From Hibiscus mutabilis (Eukaryota; Streptophyta; Magnoliopsida; Malvales; Malvaceae), in NCBI GenBank assembly GCA_019671005.1, contig CM033723.1, positions 19,359,254 to 19,423,253 on the forward strand: a DNA stretch of 64,000 nt, given 5' to 3'. The position numbers were made by a program, and so were the translations under genes. The notes beneath the pieces are model-generated. The model did no database searches. It worked only from the letters and a program-made list of their open reading frames with translations, and was not told where the DNA came from. This document shows, one piece after another, positions 1-11,768 of the stretch (the first letter of the stretch is position 1; the number at the start of each line of letters is the position of its first letter).

Positions 1-623
1 TATATTTATTCTGCCTTATTATTTTGACATATGATAGTTGTTTTTATCTATTATTTAGAGTAATATGTATATATATACATGCTTTAGTCTAAAATATCAT
101 TCATGATAAATTAATGTTCGTATGTCAATTATTTACTATGTTTAAATGATTTGCCATGTTTTATGTTTTTGCCATTAAGATTGCATATCGAGATATAAAA
201 TTGTTAATGCGGTGTCCTTTTATCCGAACGTAAACGGGCCGATATCGGCGTAGTGATAGTGGTTGGGCGTTTATTCTCGGATAACGGGGCCTTTAAAATT
301 TATTCGCAATTATGACTGAATTTTAAAATAATCGTCACTCTAATCCGGAAAATCCAATATTAATAAAGCGGTAATTATTAAAGTACCAATTTTTTTTGGG
401 TGTGTGGGGTGCTAATCCTTCCCCATCCGTAACCGACTCCCGAACCCTGTCCTTTTGAATCTCTGGTTTTGTGGTGTCCGGCCTACCTAAGTGGCCGGTG
501 GCGACTCCATTTTTATGAGGTTTTTTGTAAACCCTGCGGAATAAATATTTTATATCCAAAATCCTTCGAAAACACAATCGTATTTATTTTTAGCGATGAA
601 AATTAAAAGGGGACATCGCTACA
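1..623 (+). mobile_element. Tat/Ogre-type LTR, 3' part
   Basis: This is the distal part of an LTR, entering from outside the window and ending in GACATCGCTACA at 623. It carries a conserved block at 383-510 (GGTGCTAATCCTTCCCC, then GTAACCGACTCCCGAACCC, then GGTGGCGACTCC) that recurs at 1201-1334 and 45949-46076. From memory this block belongs to the 3' end of plant Tat-clade LTRs, just upstream of a tRNA-Arg primer site. No primer site follows at 624, so it is probably a 3' or solo LTR rather than a 5' LTR. No coding sequence is present. Confidence 0.6.
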
Positions 624-1020
624 TTCATATATATACATATATTATTTTTTATATTATATTATGTTATGTAATATATATAATATTATGTTATGTATATTAT
701 ATTGTATGATATATGTTATTATATGCATATATATTATATTTACTTTTATATTGTTGTTTATTTATATTTATATTATTATTAATTATTTATTTGTTCAATC
801 TTGATCTGATTATTTCTAGTCTGATTACATTTATATTTTTTATTCGATACGATATATTTTCAGACATTTTAATTTATGCATTTATTTTTCTCGCAATTTA
901 ATTTGCGCAATTTATATTTTTGTGTTTATTTAATTATTAACCTTTAATTTTATCATATTATTTGTTCATGCATTTATTATCTGTACATATTTATCTTTTT
1001 ATCGCATTAATTTAGTCCTT
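600..1020. repeat. AT-rich low-complexity stretch
   Basis: A run of TA, ATT and TTA tracts with long TATAT stretches around 630-790. It has no coding signal; the short frame at 713-901 reads only hydrophobic residues from AT-rich codons. Probably LTR U3 sequence of the following element. Confidence 0.6.
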
Positions 1021-1489
1021 GATATTTCGTTATCCTATTTGGGAATGTCTTCCCGAGTCTTCAGGCGTCATTTCCTTCAGGTATTGTGAATTGCGAGGTT
1101 TTAGGAGTTTGAGTGGCATACTTGTGCATTTATACATTTTGGGGATTAAATTTTAAATTAAAATTTTTATTTTCTTGTAACGATAACACAAAATCAACAC
1201 GGTACCAGTTTTGGGTGTTGTGGGGGTGCTAATCCTTCTACACGCGTAACTGGCTCTCGAACCCAAATGTTTTAGAATCTCTGCTTTTTTTTGTATGGTG
1301 TCTAGCCTACCAAAGTGGCCGGTGGCGACTTCATCTTTTTATTTTAAAATTTTCTCGATATTCTTTTAGGAGTGTCATCCCGGTCTCCGGGTGTCATCAC
1401 TTTTGATACCATTTACGAATATTTCATATCCAAAAATTTTCACATATTTTAAATTTTAAAATTCTTTCAAAAACAACGTTTATGAAAGA
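1021..1489 (+). mobile_element. Tat-type 5' LTR, 3' end
   Basis: A second copy of the Tat-type LTR terminus, with the same conserved block at 1201-1334, diverged from the copy at 383-510. It is followed directly by a tRNA-Arg-like primer site, so this copy is a 5' LTR. The start of the LTR cannot be placed in the AT-rich sequence upstream. Confidence 0.55.
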
Positions 1490-1508
1490 CGGCGACTCCA
1501 CTGAGGAC
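1490..1508 (+). other. Primer-binding site, tRNA-Arg type
   Basis: CGGCGACTCCACTGAGGAC differs at only a few positions from the complement of the 3' end of plant tRNA-Arg, the usual primer of Tat/Ogre elements. The first T of the expected TGG is C here, a decay change. It marks the boundary between LTR and leader. Confidence 0.65.
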
Positions 1509-2989
1509 CTTCATTTTTTAAAGAAAGTCAGGCCAATGTTGATTTTGTGTTGTGTTGCAAGAAAATGAAATTCGATTTAATTTAATTTTTAATCTCTCAG
1601 AATTCATGCATGTGCTTTCTGCCCGGGCTCCTCACCCTGTTAAGTTGGAGTGATTACTTCGCTTCATGGGGTCTTCACCTCCGTATAGTGTTGTACTTCA
1701 CTTTGGAAATTTGGTTCTTATATTTCGTAGGGTAGTCACCCTCGTATGATATAAGGGTTGTATTCCCTCGAATCGATGTCCTAGTGACAGTTCGGGTACC
1801 GCCACTCTAGAATGAAGTCGCATATTATGAGCCGTAGGAGCCAATCTTTTTAGAGCCAAGTGAAACTCTAGTGGTCGCCCATTTTAGGCCTTGATGTCTT
1901 TATTTTTTTATTGTATAGTTTTTATTTTTATTTTTTTAACTTTATTTACCGTTCAATTTATTTATTTGATTATTTTAAATATAAACTGACATTTTTTCTT
2001 ATTTTATCATATCATGATTAAATTCATTCATTTTTCATTAATTGCATAACATTATCATAATATTTTAATTTTTTTCATTTTACCAGCAAGAAATGCTAAT
2101 TCACGACTGGTTCTCAGTTTGAAAAAGATTTATCATTGCGAGAAAATCTAGTAACCTAGATATCAATGCAATATTCAAAGTTGCGAATGAATCCCGTGAG
2201 TTCGAAAGTTGGGCCACGAAAACCATTTTTGAATCAGTATCTTTGCATCTAGGACATGCACCTTGCATTTACATGTATTCATTTTAAAAATTTTGAAATT
2301 GGCCCCTTAGGATATCCCATGCCATGAATACTAGATAAAGCGAAAGTCAGTTGATCTAGCACTTCACCTGATTCGAAAATGATGTGTTACCATGAACTAA
2401 CACAAAAAATTTATGAACCCAATTTAGGGGGCAACAAAATCCGCACCCAAAGTTTTAAATTTGCTACAAGAGCAGTTTTAGATGATGGCATAAAACGAAT
2501 AAAATTTTGGGGCATGCACCCAGATGAAATCTAATTCAAAGAAAGATGATCGAACCCAAGAAGAGGTTGGGGCACCACCGTACATGAAAGACTAAGAACT
2601 TGATTTGACCAGTCAAGAGTCAGGGGCATCCCTTTGAGGGTTAAACTAAAAAAATATGTCAAATTCATGCAATTAGATGCATTCATGAAACCATCTTGCA
2701 TCATTTTCACATATATTGAAAAACATCATGGATTTAGATTAGGCGCATACACCAAAGACACCACACATTTAGTTTAGATACATACATTAGGCATAAAGTT
2801 GAGATGCATTCATGCTAGATGCATTCATTTTTTTCTTGTACATACAAACAGGTCCAAAGAAAAGACCGAAAATCCTCACCATATAGGGCAAAGATAGAAT
2901 GGTTACCTTTCAGTCCTAAGAGAGGCCGAATACACAAACGAATTGAAACGTACAAATAGAGCATATTATCGACAAAACTTTTGAACAAT
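1509..2989 (+). mobile_element. Non-coding leader of Tat-type element
   Basis: About 1.5 kb follows the primer site without a sustained reading frame: gag is absent where it would be expected. The text is non-repetitive and leads directly into the 45-bp minisatellite. I read it as the untranslated leader or internal region of a non-autonomous Tat derivative. No other feature is visible. Confidence 0.45.
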
Positions 2990-3397
2990 TGCTAATTAAT
3001 GCTTTCTCTCATTTACAGATCTTGTCTCGCCACCGCTGGTGTTGCATATCTAATTTTCTCTTCGGATCATGTCTCTCTGTTAGTAGTGTAGCGGACCCCA
3101 AATTTGCAAATATTTTCTTCCACCAGTGGTGTTGCAGATCCAATTTTCTTTTCAGATCTCATCTCTTTGTCACCAGTGTAGCGGATCCTACATTTTGCAT
3201 ATCTTGTGTCTCTGTCAGTGGTGTAGCAGATCTAACATTTTGAAGATCTTGTTTCTCCGTTGATGGTGCAAAAGATCCAAACTTTATTCTAGATCTCGTT
3301 TTGCCGTTAATGGTGTAGCTTATCAAATTTTTGAAGATCTCATTTCTCCGTTGATGGTGCAATAGATCAAAGTTTTCCTATAGATCTCAACTCTTCG
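2990..3397 (+). repeat. ~45-bp minisatellite, first block
   Basis: Degenerate tandem units built around CTCCGTTGATGGTGTAG followed by AGATCC and ATTTT. The cores lie near 3078, 3122, 3169, 3213, 3257, 3303 and 3347, that is every 44-47 bp. The period is close to a multiple of three, so all frames give periodic artificial peptides. The array resumes at 6180 after an LTR insertion. Confidence 0.85.
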
Positions 3398-6179
3398 TGT
3401 AACACCTCTCACCCGTATCCATCATTAAATACGAGTTAGAGATGTCACATGACACTCTTACAACAGTTCTTATTTCAAAATCGGTAAAATTTTGTTTCTT
3501 TAAAATATAATCAATGAACTCTTTAACTAAAATAATATTTAATCGCGTAAAATTTATAACTAATATTTCTAAGTTCAATCTGTACCTAGATTCAGGCAGC
3601 AATTTGGCAGTTCGATTCTCCTTTATATAAATAATAAAACTGCCTAATTTAAAAATCATTTGATTAGCTAATAAAATACGATTTCAACATATTTAATTAA
3701 TAATATCCATTAAAAGTATTCATATTCATGTTTATAACATTACAACCATTTCCAATATTTTCATATCATAGTAACCAAAACATTTATAAGATACATGCCA
3801 ACTAATAATATCAAAAAGGGACATCGGGGATGTCTTACTGATAATGATGTACCTCTTCCAAAATAGATGATGTCTCCTATTATAGCTCCTTACTCCTTAC
3901 ACTTTTTACCTACGATTGAAACATTCACACGCTAAGAATAATCTTAGTGAGGCAACTAATAATTCAATTTAAACTTTGAAATAAAATAATTCATTAAAAA
4001 CATTGAAAATAATAGTTTATGTAAATAAGGCAGTTGACATCAAAAACCTTGTTCAAAAATTAATATCACTTTCATTCAATCTTTTCAATTGCACTTTTCA
4101 CTATTATTTAAATCATAGCCCAATGTAAGATAAATGAGAATGCATGGTATGCGAGTCACTATTGAGTATGCACATGTGCGGCATCAACTAATTTGTTGTG
4201 CCAAAATAAAACATTGTATCACTTTATAACTACTGTAAACTTATACAGCATCATGTATCACTAGGTCCTAACTGTAGAACGCAGCATCACTGTTTCACTT
4301 AGTAATTGTTGTATATTTATACAACATCACTGTATCATTATACTCCCACCTCATTGGCATGCCAATTATACCAAGAAATCTCATAATGCAAACAATGGGC
4401 TTTACATTCACTATCATATATCTTTCACTTATTTAAAATATCAAAAGATATGAACATTTCGTAGTATCATATTGCATTGGGCAGTTCATACCCGAAAATC
4501 ATTCATAGTTCTTTTCAAAAATCATTGAAAAGATATCATTTGTGAATTGACATTCGAGAGAGACTCATCGCAAGTCTTTCTCATATCAAATAAAATAGAA
4601 GAAATGCACTCACATGTTGCCTTACTAGGAACTTTACCCTTATACGCAACTTCACTTTTGCACTTTTTCCTTGTCTTTTAAATTGCTCGGCTCCCGGTTT
4701 GGATTACAATTATGATCTACAACAATTCACCAACATATACAATTCAAGTATATGTTAGTATCATTCTAACTTTAATATATATTAGGAATAATAATAATAT
4801 ACCTACATATACTTTCATTACTAATCCTAACTTTCATTACTAATCCTATCCCCCAACATAAAAGTTAATCCTTATACTTCCAAATCTTTCAAAATAATCC
4901 TTTACCACACAACTTCAATTTCAATTCAACTTTCCATTTTAATCACATATTTTCCCAACTTTACAATTTAGTCCTCAACACTTTACAAACTTTCACATTA
5001 GTCCAATTAACATTCCAAAGCTTACAAAATCATCCTTACACCATTTCTAACCTTAGGAAAATTTTCCATAATTTTCCCCAAATTTTTCCCTATATGCCGA
5101 ATACCAAGGGTCACTCTCCAAAATTTTTCCAACTTGATTCAAGCATAAATTTAACCTTCTAACATCATATTCAAGCTTCTCACATCATTTCCCATTCAAA
5201 TAAAAATTTTGCAAGAGTTTCCCCTAATTTTTAAATTTTTCCAAATAATACCTAAAACAAGAATCATGTTGTTTTCATCAATCTAAGCATAAAAACAACC
5301 TTAAAACCTCAAATCCAACTTAAACAACCCATAAAACATGAATTCTCAACTTGTTCTTCATAAACCCTAATCTCAACATAAAATCATGGAAACCATGCAA
5401 AAATTATACCAAATGAAAGAGAATTCAATGGAGATTAATTCTCTATTTCATGTCTTAAACCAAAAACCAATCGAATCAAGCTAAAAATTGAATCAAAAAT
5501 CTTCTTACCTTGGCTATGGTTGTTTCAAAATTGGAGGAAAAAGATGAGAGAAATTCTAGTTTTTTCTTCATTTAATTAGCATGACAAATGGCATTTTAAT
5601 CCTTTAAATCCAATATAAAAATCTCCATCAATAGTAAAATTACCATTTTGCCCCTTAGTTATAACCAATTAGGTGTTGATACCTCTAAATTTCACTTTTC
5701 CATAATCATCTTTAATTAAAAAGTAAGGGCAAAATGACTAAAATGCCATAAATGAATCCATGTATTCACAAAAATGCCATTTGTGCACTATTTTAGAATA
5801 CTATCTTTAATCGAAGCTAAATCGATTCCAAAATGAAATGTCATACTCTTCAAGTCTTCTTAAAATTCCCTTCAAATTTCATCACATTCCGAGCTCATAC
5901 AATTACCCGAATCACATTTAAACTTTAACTGTAATTTCCCAATAATAGAAACATCGAATCGAACCAACAATTTTATATTCGATTCACACCCATATGTGAA
6001 CTATTTAACTATAAAATAAAAATAATTATTGGGAAAATTACAATGTTGGCCCTTAAACTTTTCTTAACTTTTCACTTTGGTCACCAAACTTTAACATTTT
6101 TCATTTTAGTCACTGAACTAAAACCACCAACTTTTAATTATTTGCAAAACAGTCACTAACCAAAAATTGGGGTATTACA
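3398..6179 (-). mobile_element. Solo LTR, Tekay-type, with perfect TSD
   Basis: The plus strand runs from TGTAACACCTCTCACCC to TTGGGGTATTACA, so the LTR reads TGTAATACCCC... on the minus strand. It is flanked by identical 5-bp duplications CTTCG (3393-3397 and 6180-6184), typical of retroviral-type integration. The 2,782 bp hold no primer site, polypurine tract or coding region, so this is a solo LTR left by LTR-LTR recombination. The motif TTGGCATGCCAATTATACC at 4354-4372 is shared with most other LTRs here. The insertion lies inside the 45-bp minisatellite. Confidence 0.88.
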
Positions 6180-7715
6180 CTTCGCCAGTGATGCAGTAGA
6201 TCCTACATTTTCCAGATCTCGCTTTACCGTTGATTGTGTAGTAGATCAAATTTTGAAGATATTATTTCCCATTGATGGTGCAATAGATATAATTTTTCCT
6301 TTGAATCTCGTCTCTTCGCTAGTGATGTAACAGATCTTGCATTTTCCATATCTCGCTTCTCTGTTGATGGTGCAATAGATCAAATTTTTGTGAAGGCCTA
6401 GTTTCTCTATTGATGGTACAACTATACCGAATATTTCCCTCGGATCTCTTCTTTAGAATTTTTGTCAGGCACAAAAATGAAAAAAAATTCAAAAAAAAAT
6501 CAAAAGGAAAAAACAAAGTTGTTGCCATTCGCCGATCTTACTCATCCGTTGATGGTGTAGTAAGATCCAAGTTGTTTTTTGTTTTAGCCCTTCCGTTGAT
6601 GGCAAGACAAGTTCTATGTTGCCAAAATTCGATAATGTCCCTCTGTTAATGGTGTGACTGGTTCTAAATTGCTATCCAATCCTTCTCCTCCGTTGATTGT
6701 GTAGTAGGGTTCAAATCAGAGTTCTACTTCTCCGTTGATGGCGTGGTAGAATCCAAATTCTTTGATCCTGACCCTCCGTTAATGGTGTGGTTGGGTCTAA
6801 GTTGCTGCTATCTAATCATGTTCCTCTATTGTTGGTGTAGTAGGGTTCAAGTCGGTGTTCTACTTCTCCGTTGATGGCGTGGAAGAATCCAAATTATCAC
6901 CCGATCTTGTCCCTCTGTTGATGGTGTGGCTGGGTCCTATCTAATCATACTCCTCCGTTGATGGTGTAGTATGGTTCAAGTCGATGTTCTGCTTCTCCAT
7001 TGATGGCATGGTAGAATCCAAATTATCGCCCGATCTTGTCCTTCCGTTGATGGTAAGGCTGGGTCTAAAGTGCTAAAATTCGGTCTTACCCCTCCGGTGA
7101 TCGTATGGATAGATCCAACTTTATAAACTTCCGGTTCTGCCTCTTCGTCGGTGTTATAGCTGAACCAAATTTTCCAAATTCAGATCCTGCCTCTCTGTCA
7201 GTGTTGTAGCTAGATCAAACTTTTTACCTTTAGACCTTGCCTCTTCATCGGTGTTGTAGTTTGGTTAAATCTAACTTTCGGTTCTACCTCTTCTTCGGTG
7301 TTGTAGCTTAACCAAATTTACTAACTTTCGGTCTTGTCTCTTCGTCGGTGTTGTAGCTAGACCAAATTTAATAACTCCTGATCCTACCTCTTCGTCGGTG
7401 TTATAGCTACACCAAACTTACTAACTCTTGATCCTACCTCTTCGTTGGTGTTGTAGCTAGAGCAAAAAAAGCAAAAAAGCAAAAAAAAAAAGAAAAATAT
7501 TAAAATGAGCTTTCAATTCTTTGATCATGCCTCTTCATCAAAGTTGTAGTTAGATCAGACATTTGAATCTTCATCCATCGTTCCTGCCCCTTCAATAATG
7601 TTATAGCTGGATTAAATTTTTTGGAGCCTACTTCTTCGCCGGTGTCGCAGCTGGGTCAAATTTTCTTTACGTACTATCTCATCATCAATAATGTAGCAAG
7701 CCGCGCTCATTTTGC
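6180..7715 (+). repeat. ~45-50-bp minisatellite, second block
   Basis: Continuation of the array after the solo LTR. Unit cores change gradually, from CCGTTGATGGTGTAGTAG at the left to CTTCGTCGGTGTTGTAGCTAG at the right (from about 7140), and spacing rises to about 50 bp. Around 30 units are present. This gradient fits local duplication of neighbouring units. A short A-rich run lies at 7465-7490. Tandem arrays are a known feature of Tat-clade internal regions. Confidence 0.8.
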
Positions 7716-7986
7716 TTCTACAACCCCCCCTTTGAAGATTTTCCTTCCCTAAGAGTGACAAAGTAGATCTGTCAGTTAAGAAAGAAGACATGCTTCAAAG
7801 AGAAAGAAGATCTACCATAGAAAGAAGACATATGTCAATAGAGGAGATGACTAGCCGAACCGAACAAAACGGGTCATTTTTAGTGTTTTCTCTATTGTCG
7901 TCATACAACAATGAGCAAAGAGGAGAAGTTGTCATAACCCGTTTTTGTCTGGATAGTCCATAAACTGGATCCAAACCCGGACCCAT
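7716..7986 (+). mobile_element. Tail of the Tat-type element
   Basis: Unique sequence between the minisatellite and a truncated LTR, with a C-rich run near 7722-7729. Two short AGAAAGAAGA-type purine tracts occur near 7780-7830. No gene is recognisable; a 63-codon frame on the minus strand resembles nothing I know. Confidence 0.3.
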
Positions 7987-9628
7987 TTACACCCTTGCAA
8001 TACCATCAATTGTCAATATAATTCATTTCATTATCATTTACTCACTATTTTCAGATGCATTGTCAAAATCATTAAACCAATGCAATCAACCTTGCATTAA
8101 ACAGTGTTCAAAAACATTAACAACACTTACATTACCTCACAATGCATTAACATCTTTCTATAAACAATTTCCAGCATTAAACCATGCTCAAAACATGCAT
8201 ATACAGTGAGTAATTTAAACCTTTAGAAACAAGTGCATAAAAATCAATTGTCAAACCGAGTTTGAGAGAGAATTCATCCATTACTTACTTTCGAGCTTAG
8301 ATCAACGTTTCAAGCTCGATATAAAATCCCAAACACAATTTTCAAACCTTTGAAAAGCTGAAAAAATGTTCTCACTCACCGAATCGCAAAGCCTCGCTTG
8401 CCAATACAACAATCACGCCTCTAAAGCATTCGAAACTCGTGTTCAAGCTTGAGGACCAACCTCCCCTACTTTTAACCACACAAAACATAGGTACATTGCA
8501 TCAAAATGCAATCAACATCACGACAACACAAAACCTCAACATCCTTTTACCAAATCCACACCACAACTCCTGAAATTAACAACATATCTCTTCCGAACTT
8601 AACCCAGCCACAAACCTAACATTTCAACACTTCAATTAACATCAATCAACATCTAAAAACATAACTCTAACATCTTTATATCTTAAGCATTCAATTAACC
8701 ACCACAACTCCTCAAAAAACACATCACTAACAACCTAGGAAATTAGAGATTCACGTAGTTTCGGGATTCCAATGTTAAAACCATCGTATTAACACTATAA
8801 AACATCAAAATCATGATTATAACCAATCAAGAACTCAGCAAACAGATCTGAAATGAAAACCACTTAATTTTATCAATTAAACCTTGATTTAATCAATTTC
8901 CACAATTTAATCATCAAAATCTATTAGAAAACATTAAACAAGGATCAAATACTTGGGATTTTCAATAAAGAACCATTCATTAGAGGAGAAGAACGAACCT
9001 TGCCTCTAATGAGTGAATTTCCTCTCAATTGGATGTTTACTCTTGGAAAACAAGGGGAAACAATAAGATTTTGAAAAACAAGATTGAAGAATCCACTAGA
9101 AATCAAAAGTTTAATAAATCAAGAACATTACCCCAAATCTTTGATGCAAAATAGAGTGTTTGGCTGAAGAGCAGTTAAGAGAAAAGTTTGAGAAAAGAAG
9201 TTACGTCAAATATGTTTTTAGAAAATAACTATCTTCTTTTTAATTAACTTCAATTTAATTCGTTTAATTAAAACCCATTAAAATAATTATAATTAAGAGG
9301 AAACTCATATTAAAACATTGGGTAAAGTATCACCTTAAGGATTCTAAGATTTGACCCTTTTTTCAAAATAATCATTAAAAATAGTTTTAATTCTTTACAT
9401 TTTGGTCACTAGCCAAAATGCCCAATTTCCAAATTCCATTTTCCAAAATTGACTTTACCAAGAGTATCCATATACCAAATAATGATTTTTAAATATTTTC
9501 CCATATTTTTCTCGCACCAAAATCATTTATTTCAATTTTAATCTCAAATCTGACTCGAATCTCTAATCTCGGTCCATCGGACCATCTAGTCACCTAGAAA
9601 CTCCTAGGCCTAAAACCGGGGCGTTACA
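7987..9628 (-). mobile_element. Truncated Tekay-type LTR
   Basis: On the minus strand it begins TGTAACGCCCCGG at 9628. Its first part matches the LTRs at 29503-34467, 35109-38468 and 56066-58380, including the shared AGGGAAACTCATTCATTGGAG-like block read on the opposite strand near 8990-9030. It ends abruptly near 7987, roughly half-way along a full LTR, so the 3' half and one target duplication are lost. It interrupts the Athila-type pol remnant just downstream of protease. Confidence 0.7.
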
Positions 9629-9634
9629 AGTGTC

Positions 9635-10600
9635 TTAGCACAGCTGTGCCACGTCCATAGTGAAAATGGACTCCATCATCTCATCAACTTGGCATTCCTC
9701 TAGTTCATCTGTACATTTAAGAGCTTGAAATACGTTAAACGTAACATGCTGGTCATTCATGCACATAGTAAGTTCACCTTTATGAACATCAATTAAGGCT
9801 CTACATGTGGCAAGGATTGGTCTGCCCAATATGATTGGGATATTCATGTCTGCCTCATAATCTAAAATGATAAAATCAGCTAGAAATATAAATTTTTCGA
9901 CCTTTACCAGCACATCCTTAATCTTACCCTTAAGATATGCAAAAGATTGGTCTGCCAACTGAAGTGTTACAGTGGTAGGCCCTGGTTCGATGCCGAGCTT
10001 TTTGAAAATAGACATTGGCATCAAATTGATGCTGGCTCCCAGGTACATGGTGATTTACCCACGAATCTGTTGCCAATGGTACAAGGAATAGTAAAACTTC
10101 CTAGATCTTTCAGCTTGGGTGGCAAGCGATTGAGCATCATTGCATTGCTTCCCTTAGTGAGAGCTACAGTCTTGAAATCAACCAATTTCCTCTTTTTGGA
10201 CAAAATATCCTTTATGAATTTAACATAATTGGGCATTTGCTCAAGAGCTTCTACTAACAGTATGTTGATCTGCAATTACTTAAGAACATCCTGCTTGTGC
10301 TTCTATAGTTTTTGTGGAGATGGTAGAGGTGGGTAAGCAAATGCTGACTTTGTCAGCTTTGCCAAGGGGTTGTTGGCATCTGACTGAGATCTGACATTGC
10401 TTATGTCCGCTTCTTTTGGTTCATCTACTAGTATTTTCTCCTGGTAATTGGCTGACTGCTTGACAGGTATCTTAGCCTTGCATTGTTTGCCACTCTGAAG
10501 AGTTACAACTTTGCATTGTTCATTGCCTCTCTGCTGAGCATCTTCTGTATCGTTTGGCAATGCTCCCTGGGTCGATTGCTAAGTGAATTGGCAATCTGTC
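9635..10600 (-). pseudogene. Athila-type aspartic protease, frameshifted
   Basis: Minus-strand remnant of the gag end and retropepsin. The part at 10303-10560 has the VVTLQSGKQ motif and the PPLPSPQK stretch typical of this gag-pro junction. The frame at 10275-10021 reads up to ...GKSPC and then a second frame continues from 10048 with LGASINLMPMSIFKKLGI, the flap region and ILGRPILATCRALIDV. Between the two, one base is missing at 10044/10045, exactly in the codon of the catalytic aspartate that should precede LGAS. Reverse transcriptase does not follow: an LTR abuts at 9628. The protein cannot function. Confidence 0.85.
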
Positions 10601-11768
10601 CAATCTGAATCTCCAAGTTTCGCATAGATGCTGCCAAACTCTGAACAATTGCATCATTTCTCTCCATATATTCTGTCAAAGTCCCCTGGTTGTTTCTTTG
10701 TCTTGTATAAAAGTTGCTTTGCGCCCTCTATGGCATGGCATTCTGATGGAATCCTTGCTGGACATTGTTCTGATGCTTGGTATTGTGTAGATTACCCCCT
10801 TGATTTCCCCAAGCTAAATTTGGGTGTTTCCTCCATCCTGCATTGTAAGTATTGAAATTTGCATTGTAATTATGATTAAAATTGCCAACAAAGTTTACCG
10901 ACTCAGGGTTGGCAGGGCAATCTTTTATGTAATGATCCTTCCCACATATTGTGCAAAAAGGGTCTAACGCCTTAATCTCTTGCGATTCTTTACTCTTTTC
11001 CAGAGTTCTCACCATGCTAGCAAGATTGGAAATCTCAGCCTAGATGGATGTTAATTCATCTAGTGCTAATTTTCCTCCAATTTTAGTTCTGGTCCCTAGT
11101 ATGGCAGTAGGATACTTGAAATCATTAGTTGAGATCCTTTCAAGGATACCAAATGCCTTTTTATAGTTCTTATCTAGCAGCGAAGCATTTGCTGAAGCAT
11201 CAATGATAGTTCTGGCATGAGTATTGAGTCTATTGTAGAACGTCTCCATATGGTTCTAATTTGGGAATCCATGCGTGGGACACCTTCGCAACATGTCCTT
11301 GAATATTTCCCAGGCATCATATAGAGTCTCATCATCAGCCTGTCTAACCGTAATGATCTCGCTTCTCAACTTGGCAGTGAGTTTAGGTGGCTGGAATAGT
11401 AGTAAAAAAATTTGGCATAAATCTCTCCATGAGGAGATAGAACCAGGTGGCAAGGAACTAAACCACATTTTTTCTCAATCTCTCAAGGAAAATCTGAAAA
11501 TTTTTAGCTTCACTGTATCCTTCGATATTCCAGTCTACCGAAATAGCTGGCAAACTTCCATGAATTACTTCAAGTGTTGCCTCGGGTCTCCAGTAGGTGC
11601 TCCATCAAATTGTCCTACATTAAAAAATGTTTGTATTATTACCAGTTTAAGTTCAAAATTTGGTGTAATTACCTCTGGACCAATCAGTACTGGCATCAAA
11701 TTGTCTATGTTCAGTGCCAAGTGTTCTCGGATAGGTCTCTCATTCTCCACATTAACGGCTTTTTGCAA
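10601..11768 (-). pseudogene. Athila-type gag remnant
   Basis: Gag in several frames on the minus strand. From N to C: 11768-11565 (IGPEVITPNFELKLV, FFNVGQFDG), 11468-11256 (LPPGSISSWRDLCQIFLLLF, then LYDAWEIFKDMLRRCPTHG), 11249-11040 (FYNRLNTHARTIIDASANAS, then KAFGILERIS) and 11015-10728 with a zinc knuckle CTICGKDHYIKDC (C-x2-C-x3-H-x4-C) followed by an N-rich stretch with WRKHPNLAWGNQ. The order matches the Retrotrans_gag family of Athila-like elements. Stops and frameshifts lie between blocks. Its N-terminus is separated by a nested insertion and continues at 19359. Confidence 0.85.

Noticed and set aside
2989..3362. Repetitive reading frames with SVADP- or CCISN-like peptides
   Set aside because: By-products of the ~45-bp minisatellite, not a repeat protein.
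9947..10228. Plus-strand frame of 93 codons
   Set aside because: It is the antisense of the protease and gag-end sequence; motifs are all on the minus strand.
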